DNA of 64,000 nucleotides from an uncultured Chthonomonas sp. Lineage in GTDB: Bacteria > Armatimonadota > Chthonomonadetes > Chthonomonadales > CAJBBX01. The position numbers were made by a program, and so were the translations under genes. The notes under the pieces were generated by a model. The model ran no database searches and had not been told where the DNA came from. It was given only the letters and a program-made list of their open reading frames with translations. The stretch is taken from NCBI GenBank assembly GCA_903951425.1, contig CAJBBX010000157.1, forward strand, positions 59,990 to 123,989. Reading direction: 5' to 3'. Below, piece by piece: positions 1 through 10,200 of the stretch (position 1 is its first letter; the number at the start of each line of letters is the position of its first letter).

Positions 1-330
1 GTCGACGCCCATCTCCATTGCCGGCGCTCTATGGGTGATGCCTGCAGCGCAGACCAGGATATCCAGCCGGCCGGCACGCTCCTGCACGCGAGCCGCCGCC
101 GCCTGCACGGATGCCGGGTCGGCCACATCGAGCGCGAAGGCGTCGCTTCCCGGCGAGAGGGCCTGTAGCTCGGCGCAGGTGTCCGCGACCTTGTCGGGGT
201 CACGCGACCCGGCGAAGACCGTGGCCCCCGCGCGGGCCATGCCCACGGCGATGGCCCTGCCCAGCCCACTGGTGCCGCCGGTGATGAGCGCAGTGCGGCC
301 GGAGATGTCAAATCCCTGATGAATGGTCAT
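1..330 (-). CDS. SDR-family oxidoreductase, N-terminal part
   Basis: The first 110 residues of a short-chain dehydrogenase/reductase are visible; the C-terminus runs off the window edge at base 1. A Rossmann nucleotide-binding motif TGGTSGLG lies near residues 17-24, followed by the conserved Asp of the ALDVAD segment and a CAAG motif in place of the usual NNAG. The catalytic Ser-Tyr-Lys lies outside the window, so the substrate cannot be judged; sugar-acid or polyol oxidation is plausible from the neighbour. The start ATG (330-328) overlaps the stop of the upstream pectate-lyase-like gene as ATGA, so the two are probably translationally coupled in one operon. Confidence 0.85.
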   Translation of the reverse strand, partial: MTIHQGFDISGRTALITGGTSGLGRAIAVGMARAGATVFAGSRDPDKVADTCAELQALSPGSDAFALDVADPASVQAAAARVQERAGRLDILVCAAGITHRAPAMEMGVD

Positions 331-2141
331 AGTCTGGCCCCCTTTGCTGCCGGCTTCCAGTGCCCTGTGTTGGCGTCAAACGTCCGTGCGCCTGCCTTCG
401 CGGTGGCACGCACCTGCACTCCGTAGACGGCGATCCCGAGGACCCGAGGATCGTTGGATCCCTTGATCACCTTGCGCGGCTCCCAGCTGTTGCAGCGCAG
501 TTCCATCACGGCGACCGCGCCGGAAGGAGTGAACGTCGCGCTCCAGAGCCGTGCGCCCGGCTTGTCGAAGGGGATTAGCTTCTGCTTGCCGAGGTAGAGG
601 CCTGAACCGGCGCCGGCGGCGTGGGCGGGCACATCGGCATGGATGCGCAGTTCCACGGCAGCCCCTGCCGTCACGGGCAGCTTCAGGACGCTGCGGGCCA
701 TGGACCAGCGCTGCGTCAGCGATCTGCCGTTGATGGTCAGCGCCTCGCGCCCATGCCAGAACTTGGTATATCGGCCGTCGCCGGGCGCGCCGATGGCCAC
801 GTCGTAGTTTCGCAGCGCCTCGGGCGTCCAGCGAAGGGTGTCGGCGCTGTTGGCGGACATCACGGTGCGGAAGCCGGCGTGGTTCTCCACCTTGAGGCCT
901 TCCGGCGCCTGGTTGCCTGTGATGATGACCGACTGCGCCGCCGCACCCACGCGCATGTTGAGCCCCGCCTGCAGGAAGGTGCATCCCTGCACAATCGCAG
1001 AGCCCTGCGGCAGATCGATGGCCGGTACACCGTGCTGGTTCACATCCCAGTTCACGAAGTTGCAGGAGGCGGCGGTGAACTGCGCGTCCTTGCTCCGCAG
1101 CAGAACGCACCGGTCGATGGGCCCCCAGAAGGAGCAGTTCACCAGGCTCACCTTGCCCCGGGTCTTGGGGCCGATCTCGAGGCAGACCGAGTCGGTGCTG
1201 CTCCAGCGGCCCACGAACTCGCCGTTGGTGATGAGCAGGCCCGGGTCCTGCGTCGACTCTACGTAGACTGCCCGGCGGCAGCTGTCGGCGCCGAGGCCCA
1301 GGAAGTTGCCGTTGGTGGGCCCGTGCTTGTACTCGCTGAACTTGTAGCCGACCCCGTATCCGAAGCAGAAGGTGTTGTGGATGTAGTGCCAGTCGGTCCG
1401 GCCCAGCTCGAAGGCGACGCCCTTCGTGTTCACCCACTTGCAGTAGGCGTCGTCCGGGTTGTAGAGCACGCCGAACGGCCAGAAGTGGATGTTCTCGATG
1501 TGTCCGATGTCGTAGCACTGGTCCACGAAGATGCCCCGCGCGATGGGGTAGCCCGTGACGTTTCGCACGATGTGGCGGTGGGCCAGCACCAGCCGGATGC
1601 CCTCGTAGGGGTTCACCAGGCAGCAGTCGCGGATGCCCACGTTCTCGGTGCCCTCCGAGGCGATGCAGGGCGGGTAGGGCACGGGGGGCACGTCCTGCTG
1701 CTTCCACTCGGGGTAGAAGACCACGAAGCCCGCCACCGACGAGCAGTTGCCCGCCAGGCGGATGAAAGGGGCGCTGTCGGGCTTGCCGCGTCCGGCGTAG
1801 GCCAGCAGCACCGACCCCGTAAGCGTCTGCACGTCGGCCTTGGAGACCGTGGGCGGCACGCGGAAAACGCCCTGTAGCGTCACGTTGGCGGGCACGCTGA
1901 GGGTGCCGCGGAGGGCGTACTTGCCGGCCGGAGCCTCAACGATGCCCCCGCCCTGCTTGCCCATGCCGTCGAGCGCCTGCTGGAAGGCGTCGGTGCAGTC
2001 GGTCTTGCCGTCGCCCACGGCGCCGTACTGCAGGACCGATACCGTCGACGCGGGCGTCGAGCCGGTCTGCGACGCCGTCCGCGCAGGGGCCAGCGCGCCA
2101 AGGAGCAGGAGGGCGGCAGCCGCCCGGAGCCGTCGATGCAT
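327..2141 (-). CDS. Secreted pectate-lyase-superfamily (right-handed beta-helix) protein
   Basis: A 604-residue protein starts with a signal peptide (hydrophobic run near residues 7-20, then Ala-rich cleavage region). Right after it comes a segment of the pectate lyase superfamily/GH28-like type, with YGAVGDGKTD followed by a run of residues as in GGGIVEAPAGKY, which is the classical N-terminal turn of secreted beta-helix polysaccharide enzymes. The middle is rich in short beta-strand repeats containing Asn and Gly. The C-terminal 150 residues look like an appended beta-sandwich. It probably acts on, or binds, a uronate- or pectin-like polysaccharide outside the cytoplasm; whether it is a lyase or hydrolase cannot be told. 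It is cotranscribed with the overlapping SDR gene. Confidence 0.8.
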   Translation of the reverse strand: MHRRLRAAAALLLLGALAPARTASQTGSTPASTVSVLQYGAVGDGKTDCTDAFQQALDGMGKQGGGIVEAPAGKYALRGTLSVPANVTLQGVFRVPPTVSKADVQTLTGSVLLAYAGRGKPDSAPFIRLAGNCSSVAGFVVFYPEWKQQDVPPVPYPPCIASEGTENVGIRDCCLVNPYEGIRLVLAHRHIVRNVTGYPIARGIFVDQCYDIGHIENIHFWPFGVLYNPDDAYCKWVNTKGVAFELGRTDWHYIHNTFCFGYGVGYKFSEYKHGPTNGNFLGLGADSCRRAVYVESTQDPGLLITNGEFVGRWSSTDSVCLEIGPKTRGKVSLVNCSFWGPIDRCVLLRSKDAQFTAASCNFVNWDVNQHGVPAIDLPQGSAIVQGCTFLQAGLNMRVGAAAQSVIITGNQAPEGLKVENHAGFRTVMSANSADTLRWTPEALRNYDVAIGAPGDGRYTKFWHGREALTINGRSLTQRWSMARSVLKLPVTAGAAVELRIHADVPAHAAGAGSGLYLGKQKLIPFDKPGARLWSATFTPSGAVAVMELRCNSWEPRKVIKGSNDPRVLGIAVYGVQVRATAKAGARTFDANTGHWKPAAKGARL

Positions 2142-2247
2142 GGGTGAGACCCCCTACACTCGTGATGGTCCATTTTAGCCCCTCGCAGCGGCTGTTGCGG
2201 CAGGGGTGGCCGGAACACAACATGTAAAGCCAATTTGCGTCTGGGTG

Positions 2248-2276
2248 TTGACAGCCGAGCTCGATCTTGATAGAAT
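2248..2276 (+). promoter_or_regulatory. Sigma70-type promoter of the GntR/LacI-like regulator
   Basis: A perfect -35 TTGACA (2248-2253), a 17-bp spacer and a near-consensus -10 TAGAAT (2271-2276) lie 22 bp upstream of the regulator's GTG start. This is the best promoter match seen in the window. It sits in the divergent 156-bp gap shared with the pectate-lyase-like operon, so autoregulation plus control of the divergent operon is plausible. Confidence 0.8.
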
Positions 2277-2297
2277 GAGTGCAGTCCGGAGGGCGCA

Positions 2298-3491
2298 GTG
2301 CGGCTCTCCCGACGCAGACAACCGATCCCAATGGCACCAGTACCGCTGTATGAGCGCATTCGCGACCGCATCAGGTCGGACTTCCTTAACGGCCAGTCCG
2401 GCGATGGTGTACGCCTTCCCGCGGAGCGGGAGCTTCAGGCGCTCTACGGCGCGAGCCGCCCCACTATAGCAAAGGCCCTGGCTGCACTCTCTGCCGAGGG
2501 CCTGGTTGCCAAGAGCCAGGGGCGTGGCTCGTTTGCCATTAACCGGGAAGGCCCCGAGCCCGCCCAGGGCCCAACTCGGCGCATCGGCTACGTGGCCTCC
2601 ATCGCCGGCGCCGACCTCGTCCAGCGCACCTTCGCCGGCATCTGCCGCGCCGCATGGCGTCGCGGCTTCCGCGCCCAGCTCGGTGCAGCCCAGAACACCG
2701 TGCGCGGCGAACGCGAGGCTGCGCTCGACCTGATCGATTCCGGCGCCCGCGGGCTCATCATCGGCCCGTGCTTCCGCTCGGTGGGCGAGGTCGAGACCGA
2801 CTACCTTGCCAAGGGCGACCTCGGCGTGCCCGTTGTACTCGTGGACACCGGCCTGCCGACGCATGGCGGCGCGCAGGTTGTGTTCGACAACCGACGGCTG
2901 GGCCGCTCGGTCTACGCATCGCTCCTGGCCCGGGGACACAAGCGCATCGGCATCTTTACCTGTGGTTCCGACTGGCTGCATTGGCCGCTGCTGGAGCGCA
3001 TGCGCGGATACCGCGACGCCGCCGCCGAGCATGGCGCCGAGATCGATCCCGACCTGGTCTTCGGCGTCCCCCTGGGCGCGGATCGGGAGATCATCCCTGC
3101 CGCCCTGGATCGCTGGCTCGCGATTACCGAGCCGCCCACCGCCATCATCGCCATGGAGGATCGGGCCGCCCTCGATGTCGTCGACGGCCTCCAGCATCGC
3201 GGGGTCCATGTCCCGGACGACGTGCGCGTCGTCGGGTACGACAATCTGGACGCCGCACGCAGGTTCCGCCCCGCCATCGCTACGACGAACCCGGATTTCG
3301 TCTGGATGGGCGAGACGGCCTGTGACATCTTGCTTGACGGGCTGCAGGAGGGCGACCTCCCGCAGCGAACCCATGTGCTGGATGTGCCGCTGCTCTCTCG
3401 CAGGGCATCGGACCATCCCACTGCCCAGCGAGGCGCTGCACGAGCGCACGTAGCGGGCGACGGCGAACCGGCAGGCGCCACTACGACCTGA
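2298..3491 (+). CDS. GntR-headed, LacI-type ligand-binding transcriptional regulator
   Basis: This 397-residue regulator has an N-terminal GntR winged-helix domain (about residues 14-80: LYERIRDRI, LPAERELQ, SRPTIAKAL, QGRGSFAI). A long periplasmic-binding-protein-like effector domain follows (about 95-370), as in AraR- and LacI-type sugar repressors. The GTG start at 2298 has GGAGGG (2288-2293) just upstream; an internal ATG at 2331 also leaves the whole HTH intact. It likely senses a sugar and represses the divergent pectate-lyase/SDR operon; the ligand is unknown. The last ~35 residues are low-complexity and outside the fold. Confidence 0.88.
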   Translation: MRLSRRRQPIPMAPVPLYERIRDRIRSDFLNGQSGDGVRLPAERELQALYGASRPTIAKALAALSAEGLVAKSQGRGSFAINREGPEPAQGPTRRIGYVASIAGADLVQRTFAGICRAAWRRGFRAQLGAAQNTVRGEREAALDLIDSGARGLIIGPCFRSVGEVETDYLAKGDLGVPVVLVDTGLPTHGGAQVVFDNRRLGRSVYASLLARGHKRIGIFTCGSDWLHWPLLERMRGYRDAAAEHGAEIDPDLVFGVPLGADREIIPAALDRWLAITEPPTAIIAMEDRAALDVVDGLQHRGVHVPDDVRVVGYDNLDAARRFRPAIATTNPDFVWMGETACDILLDGLQEGDLPQRTHVLDVPLLSRRASDHPTAQRGAARAHVAGDGEPAGATTT

Positions 3492-3601
3492 CCTGCCGGA
3501 GTTCGGCCGTCGTCTCGGCGGCCCGTGCGGCGGCTCTGTCGTCGCGCCTATCAGTACCAGTGCGCTCGCCGGGTGAGCGCCTGACCAGGAGGGAGCGCAA
3601 C

Positions 3602-3868
3602 ATGAAGCAGCAGGTCTCACCTGTTGCGGCGGCCATCGTGATCGTGGTGGTGCTAGTGATCGCGGGGGCTGCCTATCTGAAGTTCGGCAACACTGGCCCA
3701 GGCTCCAAGGCCGGCGAGCAGCCGCCTGGCATGCCTGCCAGTGTCCAAGAGGAGTTCGCGCGCCGCGGCGCCGCCATGACCGGCGGCAAGCCCACCGGCG
3801 GCGGCGGACCGCAGCTGAACCCGGGCGGCGGGAACCTGATCCCCCCGCCTCCACCGGGTGGCGGCTAG
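3602..3868 (+). CDS. Small single-pass membrane protein with Gly/Pro-rich tail
   Basis: An 88-residue protein with an N-terminal transmembrane helix (about residues 7-27, rich in Val/Ile/Ala) and a long extracytoplasmic tail of Gly and Pro, ending in a poly-Pro/Gly stretch. The ATG at 3602 is chosen because AGGAGG sits about 10 bases upstream; an upstream in-frame start at 3560 has no such site. It lies 87 bp before the prepilin gene on the same strand, so a role in the same secretion or surface apparatus is possible. No family is recognised. Confidence 0.65.
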   Translation: MKQQVSPVAAAIVIVVVLVIAGAAYLKFGNTGPGSKAGEQPPGMPASVQEEFARRGAAMTGGKPTGGGGPQLNPGGGNLIPPPPPGGG

Positions 3869-3955
3869 CGGCGTGACCCAAGTCGGGGTAGTACCAACTC
3901 CACCGAGGACGCGGCGTACCTCGCCGCATCTCGACCATCTGAAAGGGGTTTCCGA

Positions 3956-4759
3956 ATGAGGCGTAACGGCTTTACTCTGATCGAGCTGTTGGTCGTCATT
4001 GCGATCATCGCCATTCTGGCGGCGATCCTCTTCCCGGTCTTTGCCCAGGCCCGCGAGTCGGCTCGCACCATCTCCTGCCTCTCGAACGTCAAGCAGATCG
4101 GCCTGTCCGTGATGATGTACTCCCAGGACTATGACGAGCTCTTCCCGATGGGTACCTACCCGTACCCGCGCAACTGGGAAGTCAACATGGACATCCCCTC
4201 CGGCGGTGTGCCCGGCGGCCAGCAGGAGTTGGACTGCGGCCTGGCCAACGGCTGGGTCGGCTTCAACCCCGGCGACGGCGGCCCCAACTACACCAACTGC
4301 GCGTACGGCGGCACCTTCTACCGCACGCTGATGGCGGTCCAGTGCGGCCCCTATACCAAGAACAAGAACATCTGGTTCTGCCCGTCGGACAAGTACCGCA
4401 TCCCGAGCGCCGACAACATGGCGAAGGGCCTGCAGTCGTACCAGTGGTTCCCGAACTGGGTCTACAACTTCGCCGGCTCCGGCTTCCCGCTCTGCGGCCC
4501 GGACATGAGCACCATGAACCCCAGCGCAAAGTCCGACTATGCCTCGTCCCGCATGCTCTTCGTTGAGCGCGGCGTCTTCGGTTGGGACGGCCCGGATGCT
4601 TTCGGCGGCACAGCGCCGAACACCACCTACAACCACAGCCGCGGCTACAACGCCGCCTACTTTGACGGCCATGCCAAGCTCGTGAACTTCGGCCGCAAGG
4701 GCATGACCCTCCCGGCCAGCTACTGGAGCCCCGGCACTTGCGGTAACCCGACGTTCTAG
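3956..4759 (+). CDS. Type II/IV prepilin-like protein with H-X9-DG C-terminus
   Basis: A 267-residue secreted pseudopilin-like protein. It has a textbook type III signal: short basic leader, Gly-Phe cleavage site and Glu at +5 ([10 protein letters not shown]), followed by a ~20-residue hydrophobic helix. The globular part contains DYDELFP, typical of the DUF1559-like prepilins abundant in Armatimonadota and Planctomycetes. Near the C-terminus is the hallmark H-X9-DG motif (NHSRGY...FDG). It would be cleaved by a PilD-type peptidase and assembled on, or exported by, a type II/IV system. The PilB-like ATPase at 27.9 kb could power assembly, but that link is inference. A GAAAGGGG site precedes the ATG. 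Confidence 0.92.
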   Translation: MRRNGFTLIELLVVIAIIAILAAILFPVFAQARESARTISCLSNVKQIGLSVMMYSQDYDELFPMGTYPYPRNWEVNMDIPSGGVPGGQQELDCGLANGWVGFNPGDGGPNYTNCAYGGTFYRTLMAVQCGPYTKNKNIWFCPSDKYRIPSADNMAKGLQSYQWFPNWVYNFAGSGFPLCGPDMSTMNPSAKSDYASSRMLFVERGVFGWDGPDAFGGTAPNTTYNHSRGYNAAYFDGHAKLVNFGRKGMTLPASYWSPGTCGNPTF

Positions 4760-4814
4760 GGACGGAGTGATGCGGGCCTGCTGACACCCGGCACGGGCCC
4801 GCCACGTAGAACAA

Positions 4815-4852
4815 GGGTCGGTGGGGGTTGCGTGCGCAGCCCCCGCCGGCCC
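4815..4852 (+). terminator. GC-rich hairpin after the prepilin gene
   Basis: An 18-bp inverted repeat (4815-4832 with 4835-4852, allowing G-T pairs) lies 55 bp after the prepilin stop and before the next gene's ribosome site. No T-run follows, so this is a U-tract-less terminator or an mRNA-stabilising stem. Confidence 0.45.
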
Positions 4853-4878
4853 TTCGCCGTATCTGCCAGGAGGAACCC

Positions 4879-5460
4879 ATGCCCATCGAGCGCGCCGCCG
4901 TCGAGACCATCGAAGCATCCGCCCGCAGGATCGAGGGCGATGGCGCCCCCACGCTGGAGGAGGGCTGGCTCCGCGCCGAGGGCGTCCGGCTCGACATGTC
5001 GGCGGGCTTCAGGCTGAGGATCGACCAGCTCCGGCTACGCCTAACTATCACCGAGGTTGAGCTGAACCGCGCACTTGAGGGCCTGGACCTCGGTCCCGTG
5101 CGCAACGCGTCGGCGGCGATCCTCACCGGTCGCGTCAGGCTCACGGGGCGTTACAAGCTCATGGGGGGTCTGGCGGCGCCCTTCACGCTGGTGGCGGGGC
5201 TGGAGCCGCGCGCGGGCCTAAACGTGGCCCTGGATGTGCAGGAGCTGAGCGTCGTGGGAGTGCCGAACCCGGCCATCATCGCCCGGGCAGTGGAGGACCG
5301 GCTGAACGCTCGGGTGGACGAGGCCCTGGCGCAGGCTGATCTGCCCTTTCCGGCGCGACTGGAGACCGTTACGCTGGAGCCGGGCCGCGTTACGATCGGC
5401 CTTGCGGGGAGCCTGGACCTGTGGCGTCCGGGCTCGACACAGCGTCAGATCGGCGAATGA
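4879..5460 (+). CDS. LmeA/DUF2993-like protein, function unknown
   Basis: A 193-residue protein without a signal peptide or transmembrane segment. Alternating hydrophobic strands include the pattern VELNRALEGL followed by LTGRYKLMG and ELSVVGVPNPAIIARAVEDRLN, which resembles the DUF2993/LmeA lipid-binding beta fold; that assignment is tentative. ATG 4879 is chosen because AGGAGG lies 10 bases upstream. Its 3' end overlaps the 3' end of the convergent lgt gene by 71 bp, so both reading frames are constrained there. Confidence 0.6.
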   Translation: MPIERAAVETIEASARRIEGDGAPTLEEGWLRAEGVRLDMSAGFRLRIDQLRLRLTITEVELNRALEGLDLGPVRNASAAILTGRVRLTGRYKLMGGLAAPFTLVAGLEPRAGLNVALDVQELSVVGVPNPAIIARAVEDRLNARVDEALAQADLPFPARLETVTLEPGRVTIGLAGSLDLWRPGSTQRQIGE

Positions 5461-6232
5461 GCGCGATCAGCACGCCGATCAGGATCGGCGTGATCGCCAG
5501 CGAGAAGACCTGGGCGTCGGTCAACTGCCAACGGAACACCTCGGCCGTGGCGCCCTTGCGGAGACCCTCCACGAAGAAGCGGTAGACAGCGTAGAAGAGC
5601 AGGTAGCCCACGAACAGCAAGCCCCGCTTGTGCGGCCGCTTCAGTCCGGCGTCCAGCGCGGCGAAGGCGGCCAGACTGGCGATGGCCGAGTAGATTTGCG
5701 TGGGATGCGAAGGCTGCGTGAGCGCCGTGGCGTGTCCGTCGGCATGGAATCGCACCGCCCACGGCAGGTTGCACGCGGCGCCGTAGCAGCACCCGTTCAG
5801 GAAACAGCCGATTCGCCCGATGGCGTACGCCACGGCGAACCCTGCCGAAGCCATATCGGCCACTTCGAGGAACGAGAGGCCGTGCCGCTTGCAGTAGTAG
5901 GCGCAGTAGCCGAACCCGAAGATGGGCGCCCCGATGAACGAGAGCCCGCCGTTCCATATCTGGAACGCAGCCACGGGGTTGTGGCGGTAGAAGCCCCAGT
6001 TCAGGGCCACGTAGAGCACGCGGGTGCCGATGATCCCCGCCACGAGGCCCACCAACGAGGCATCGAACACCTGCTCCGGCGAGATGCCCGGAGGCGAACC
6101 CTCCGGCCGGGAGGCCTGGGCCCGGCGAGCGGCGCGCATGACGTACCAGAGCGCCACCAGGAAACCGCACATGACCAGGACGCCGTAGGAGCGGAGGGTG
6201 ATCGGGCCGGCGTGGAGCAGGACTGGATGCAT
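5390..6232 (-). CDS. lgt: Prolipoprotein diacylglyceryl transferase
   Basis: Lgt transfers diacylglycerol from phosphatidylglycerol to the lipobox Cys of prolipoproteins in the inner membrane. The 280-residue protein has about seven hydrophobic segments. The signature GRIGCFLNGCCYG holds the conserved Arg and Asn region; an early HAGPITLRSYGV segment and a late YRFFVEGLR segment are also typical of Lgt. The start ATG at 6232 is favoured because the Lgt N-terminus MHPVLLHAGPI begins there and it lies 5 bp after the lspA stop. It is the last gene of a dksA-like/lspA/lgt operon, so both steps of lipoprotein maturation are coexpressed. Confidence 0.95.
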   Translation of the reverse strand: MHPVLLHAGPITLRSYGVLVMCGFLVALWYVMRAARRAQASRPEGSPPGISPEQVFDASLVGLVAGIIGTRVLYVALNWGFYRHNPVAAFQIWNGGLSFIGAPIFGFGYCAYYCKRHGLSFLEVADMASAGFAVAYAIGRIGCFLNGCCYGAACNLPWAVRFHADGHATALTQPSHPTQIYSAIASLAAFAALDAGLKRPHKRGLLFVGYLLFYAVYRFFVEGLRKGATAEVFRWQLTDAQVFSLAITPILIGVLIALIRRSDAVSSPDATGPGSPQGRS

Positions 6233-6237
6233 GGCGC

Positions 6238-6756
6238 CTAGCCCGATCCAGCCGGCGGATCGGCGCTTTGACCAGGTCCAGCTGCGGATCGCGCGGGTTT
6301 GGCGACCGGATCGGACGCCGGCGGACGCAGAACGACGCGCCAGGCAAGCACGATCACTGCCACCGTGATCGCCGCGTCCGCGACGTTGAAGACCGGGATG
6401 ATTCGCACATCGAAGAAGTCGCGAACGTAGCCCAGCCAGCCGCGGTCGATGCCGTTGCCGACGGCGCCGCCCAGCGCCAGCGCCAGCGCGGCGCTGACCC
6501 ATAGATCCCTCTTCAGTTGCTTGTGGAAGGCGACGGAGAGAACCACCACCGCCACGCCTGCGATGGCGGCGAAGACCCACGGATGCGCCGAAAAGAGGCT
6601 GAACGCGCTCCGGTCATTCTGCGTGGGGTTGATGGTGATCAGCGAACCCAGAACCGGGTGTGGGCCGGGCGTAAGGTTCGACATGACTGCCCACTTGGTC
6701 AGCTGGTCGCTCGCGATCACCATGATAGCGCTCAGGTAGAAGAAGGCCGTGCGCAT
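6238..6756 (-). CDS. lspA: Lipoprotein signal peptidase (signal peptidase II)
   Basis: A 172-residue inner-membrane aspartyl protease that removes signal peptides from diacylated prolipoproteins. The two catalytic Asp motifs are present: GNGIDR (with GGAVGN before it) and FNVADAAI. Four hydrophobic segments are visible, and SDQLTKW is the typical first-loop motif. The start ATG (6756-6754) overlaps the stop of the upstream DksA-like gene as TGATG, implying coupled translation. The ~20-residue Pro/Ala-rich tail is dispensable-looking. Confidence 0.95.
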   Translation of the reverse strand: MRTAFFYLSAIMVIASDQLTKWAVMSNLTPGPHPVLGSLITINPTQNDRSAFSLFSAHPWVFAAIAGVAVVVLSVAFHKQLKRDLWVSAALALALGGAVGNGIDRGWLGYVRDFFDVRIIPVFNVADAAITVAVIVLAWRVVLRPPASDPVAKPARSAAGPGQSADPPAGSG

Positions 6757-7118
6757 CAGGACTCCTGCCGGGCCTGGCAGGTGATGCAGAAGCTGGTGTA
6801 GGGCACGGTCTCCAGCCTGGCTTGGGCGATGGCCTTGCCGCAATCGTCGCACAGGCCGTACTTGCCCTCATCGAGGCGCTTCAGGGCTTTCTGCACCTTG
6901 TGGAGGAGCTCCTCGACGTTTTCGGTGAGCGTCTCGCTCAGCTCGCGCTCAAACATCTCGGTGGCCATATCGGCGGGGTGGTTGGGATCGAAGTCGCCCA
7001 TCTGCACCGAGCCGCCGTCATCAGCGTCACGCACATGGTTGAGCTCGGCCAGCAGGCGAACCCGCAGGTCGCTCAGGCGTTGTCGCAGCGAATTAGTGTC
7101 GATCATCTCAGTGGTCAT
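6756..7118 (-). CDS. TraR/DksA-family zinc-finger protein
   Basis: A 120-residue DksA/TraR-type protein with a long N-terminal helical hairpin (residues ~8-85, heptad-like, with acidic DADDGG and DFDPNHPAD) and a C-terminal four-Cys zinc finger (CDDC ... CITC). Family members bind the RNA polymerase secondary channel; short versions like this are also found upstream of lspA as uncharacterised regulators. The ATG at 7118 is chosen; an in-frame TTG at 7157 would add 13 residues. First gene of the lspA-lgt operon. Confidence 0.85.
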   Translation of the reverse strand: MTTEMIDTNSLRQRLSDLRVRLLAELNHVRDADDGGSVQMGDFDPNHPADMATEMFERELSETLTENVEELLHKVQKALKRLDEGKYGLCDDCGKAIAQARLETVPYTSFCITCQARQES

Positions 7119-7273
7119 GGCAGGTTCCCGCAGCGTTGAGTTGGGACGGCCGAGCAACTACCATTATAGCGCGGCCCATCCGTGCAGGAGTTCCCTCAGT
7201 CCAAGACGAAATGAAGTCGCGCGGAGCCCGTCATGCACCTTCTGTGGCCGGGCGCCGCAAGGGGGGGGCACTG

Positions 7274-10200
7274 GTGAGGTTAGTCGTGTATGCGTGGGGT
7301 CTCTTCCTGGCGGCATGGTGCGTTGCGGCGCAGGCTGCGCCGGGCGATGCCGGGCAGGTCAACGTGGCCCTCGGCGCCTACGGCGCGACGGCTTGGGCCT
7401 CCTCGCACTTCGGGCCGGACTATGCGGCCGACCGCGTCCTCGACGGCCGATGGGCCTGCCGTGAGACCGACAAGTGGAACAGCCGCTCGAACGCTATGCC
7501 CCACTGGCTCGTGGTCGACCTGGGCGCGCAACGCAAGGTCGGCCGGGTCGTGGTCCGTCACGAGGGCGTCCTGCCCGGCGGAGAGGGCTACAACACCGCC
7601 GCCTACGAGCTGCAGGTCGGAGCCGGGCCGCAAGGGCCCTGGTCGCCGTTGGCGCCTGCCGTGCGGGGCAACCGGCGGTCTGTGACCGAGCACAGCTTCG
7701 CGCCGCGTCCGCTACGCTGGCTTCGGCTCTGGATTACGCAGGGGGCGCCCGGCGGCAACGAGTTCGCCCGCATCCTGGAGGTTGAGGCATACGTCTGCGG
7801 GGCCGACCTCGACGCACCTCTGGCCCGCGCCTACGCTCCGTCGCGCTGGCGCGCGGCGTCGGGAGGGCGGCTCGAGCAGGCCGTCTGCGTCGTGGGCGCC
7901 GGGCCGGGCCTCTCGCCGCCCGCCCGGCGCGCGCACCTCCTCATCGGCGGCCGCGACGTGACGCTGGAGCGCTCCGCGCCCGACGGTCCATTCCTGGGTT
8001 GGCTACCCGCCTCCGAGGCTCCGCGGTCCGCGCAAGCGAGCCTGCGCACCCAGGAAGGCGCCGGCAGACCGCTTGCCCTGACGATCGACCTGCCCGGTAG
8101 CCGCGACCTGCAGGGCCTCGGTTTTCCGCCTCGCTTCGCCCAGGGCCGGGTGCTGGCGATCTGCTCCAGCCACCAGGACATCGCCTGGATGGATACGCCG
8201 GCCCGCTGTATCCGCCAGCGCGACGAGCAGGTGATCACCCCAGCTCTGGATCTGCTGCGCCGCGACCCGTCTGCCCGCTTCGTGATGGAGGACACGCTGG
8301 CGCTGATGGAGTATTTGGAGCGCCATCCCGACCGCAAGCCCGAGTTGCTGGCCCTGACCTGCGCCCGCAGGCTCGAATGGGGCGCCACCTACAACCAGCC
8401 CTACGAGGGCCTACTCAGCGGCGAGATGCTGGCCCGGCAGCTCTACTTCGGTCGTCGCTGGCTGCAGAGGGCCCTTCCGGGTTGCGACGCGCGGGCGGCC
8501 TGGAGCCCCGACGTGCCCGGCCGCACGCTGCAGATGCCCCAGGTTCTTGCCAAGGCGGGTGTGCCATACCTCATGCTCAGCCGCCAGGAGCAGGGCTTCT
8601 TCCGCTGGCGCAGCCCCGACGGGAGCTCCGTTCTGGCATACTCGCCGGGCCACTACGGCACGGCGTGGGATCGCCTCTCCGGCCCGGCTAACGAGGTCGC
8701 CCGGCGCGTGGCGCAGGATGCCTTCGCTGTCGATGCCGCACAGGCCGCCGCCGGCCTTCCGCCAATGCTGGGGTACATCGTCTCAGTGGACGCCTCCGGG
8801 CCGCGCGACTTTGGCGACCTGATCCGCCAGTGGCCCGTGGCGGAGCGCAACGGCGCTACACCGGGACTTCCCGCTGTGCCCGCCTTCGCCACCGCCACCG
8901 CCGAAGAGATGCTGGGCCAGGTCGCCGCCGCGCGGCCGCAGGTCCGGACGATCCAGGGCGAGCGGCCCAACGTCTGGCTCTACATCCATGGGCCGACGCA
9001 CCACCAGGCCATCAGCGCCGGGCGCGCGGCGGCGCGGCTCTTGCCCGCCGCTGAGGCGTTCTCTGCCCTGGCTAGCCTCCGCCTGCGGTCTGAGGCGCCC
9101 TACCCGGTCAGGGCGCTGGACGCCGCGTGGCGCGCCCTGCTCTACCCGGACCATGGCTGGGGCGGCTACTACGGTGAGATCACGGACGACCTCTTCCGCG
9201 CCAAGCTCACCGAGGCGCGTGATGCCGGCCGCGTTCTGTTGGGCTCCGCGACCAGTCGCTTGGCCGCTCGCGTGCCGCCTGCGCCCGGTCCAGGCGTCGC
9301 GTTGGCCGTCTTTAACACGCAGCCGTGGCGTCGCTCGGGCCTGTTGGAAGCCACCGTGTCGCTTCCTCGCGGCGTCGCTCGCGCCGTCGAGGTGCGGCAG
9401 CCGGGCCATGCGCCCATGCCTGCGCAGGTGCTCAGGGGCACGCGTTGGCCCGACGGCTCGCTGAAGAGCGCCACCGTGGCCGCTGCCGTCGCCTCTGCGC
9501 CGTCGCTGGGCTATACGTCGGTGCGGCTCGCGCCAGCGGGGCCGGCGCGCGCCGCCGGCCATGCAGTGGGGACGACCCCGACCGAGTTGGTGAGCCCCTA
9601 CTACCGGGCGCGGCTCGCGCCCGGCGGCATCCGTGAGGTGGTCGACCTCGCCACCGGGAAGAGCCTGTTCGACACCCGCAAGTGGCTGGCGGGCGAGCTC
9701 TTCACCATGCAGTCTGAGGGCAACGGCGCTGGTGAGTTCGACAGGGTCCAGCAGCCCGCCATGGAGCAGTTCGATCGGGCCTCGAACCACCGCCCGGTGT
9801 GGCGCGTCGTGGCCGATGGGCCGCTCTTCACGGCTGTGGAGTGGAGCATGCCCCGGAGCGCCGAGCAGATGCGCCACGCCTCGTTCAGCCAGCGGCTGGT
9901 ACTCTACAAGGCCCTCAAGCGCATCGACCTGGAGACGCACATCCGGGGCTGGGACGGCACCCCGTACCGCGAGTTCCGGCTGGCCTTCCCGACGCCTGCC
10001 AGGCGCACCCGCGTGGCCTACCACGTGCCCATGGGCGTCTGCGAGGTGGGGAAGGGCGAGATCGCCGGCGCGGCAGGCGAGAGATACACGCAGCCCTGCG
10101 CCGAGGTGCGGCCGCGCGAGGTGCAGGAGTGGATCGCCGCCTTCGGGGACGGCGCCTGCGTTGCGCTGGCCGGCGACGTGGCAGTCTGGGACTGGGCCGA

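Noticed and set aside
2175..3938. A 587-codon minus-strand frame opposite the GntR-type regulator
   Set aside because: No domain or signal; it mirrors the codon pattern of the plus-strand gene.
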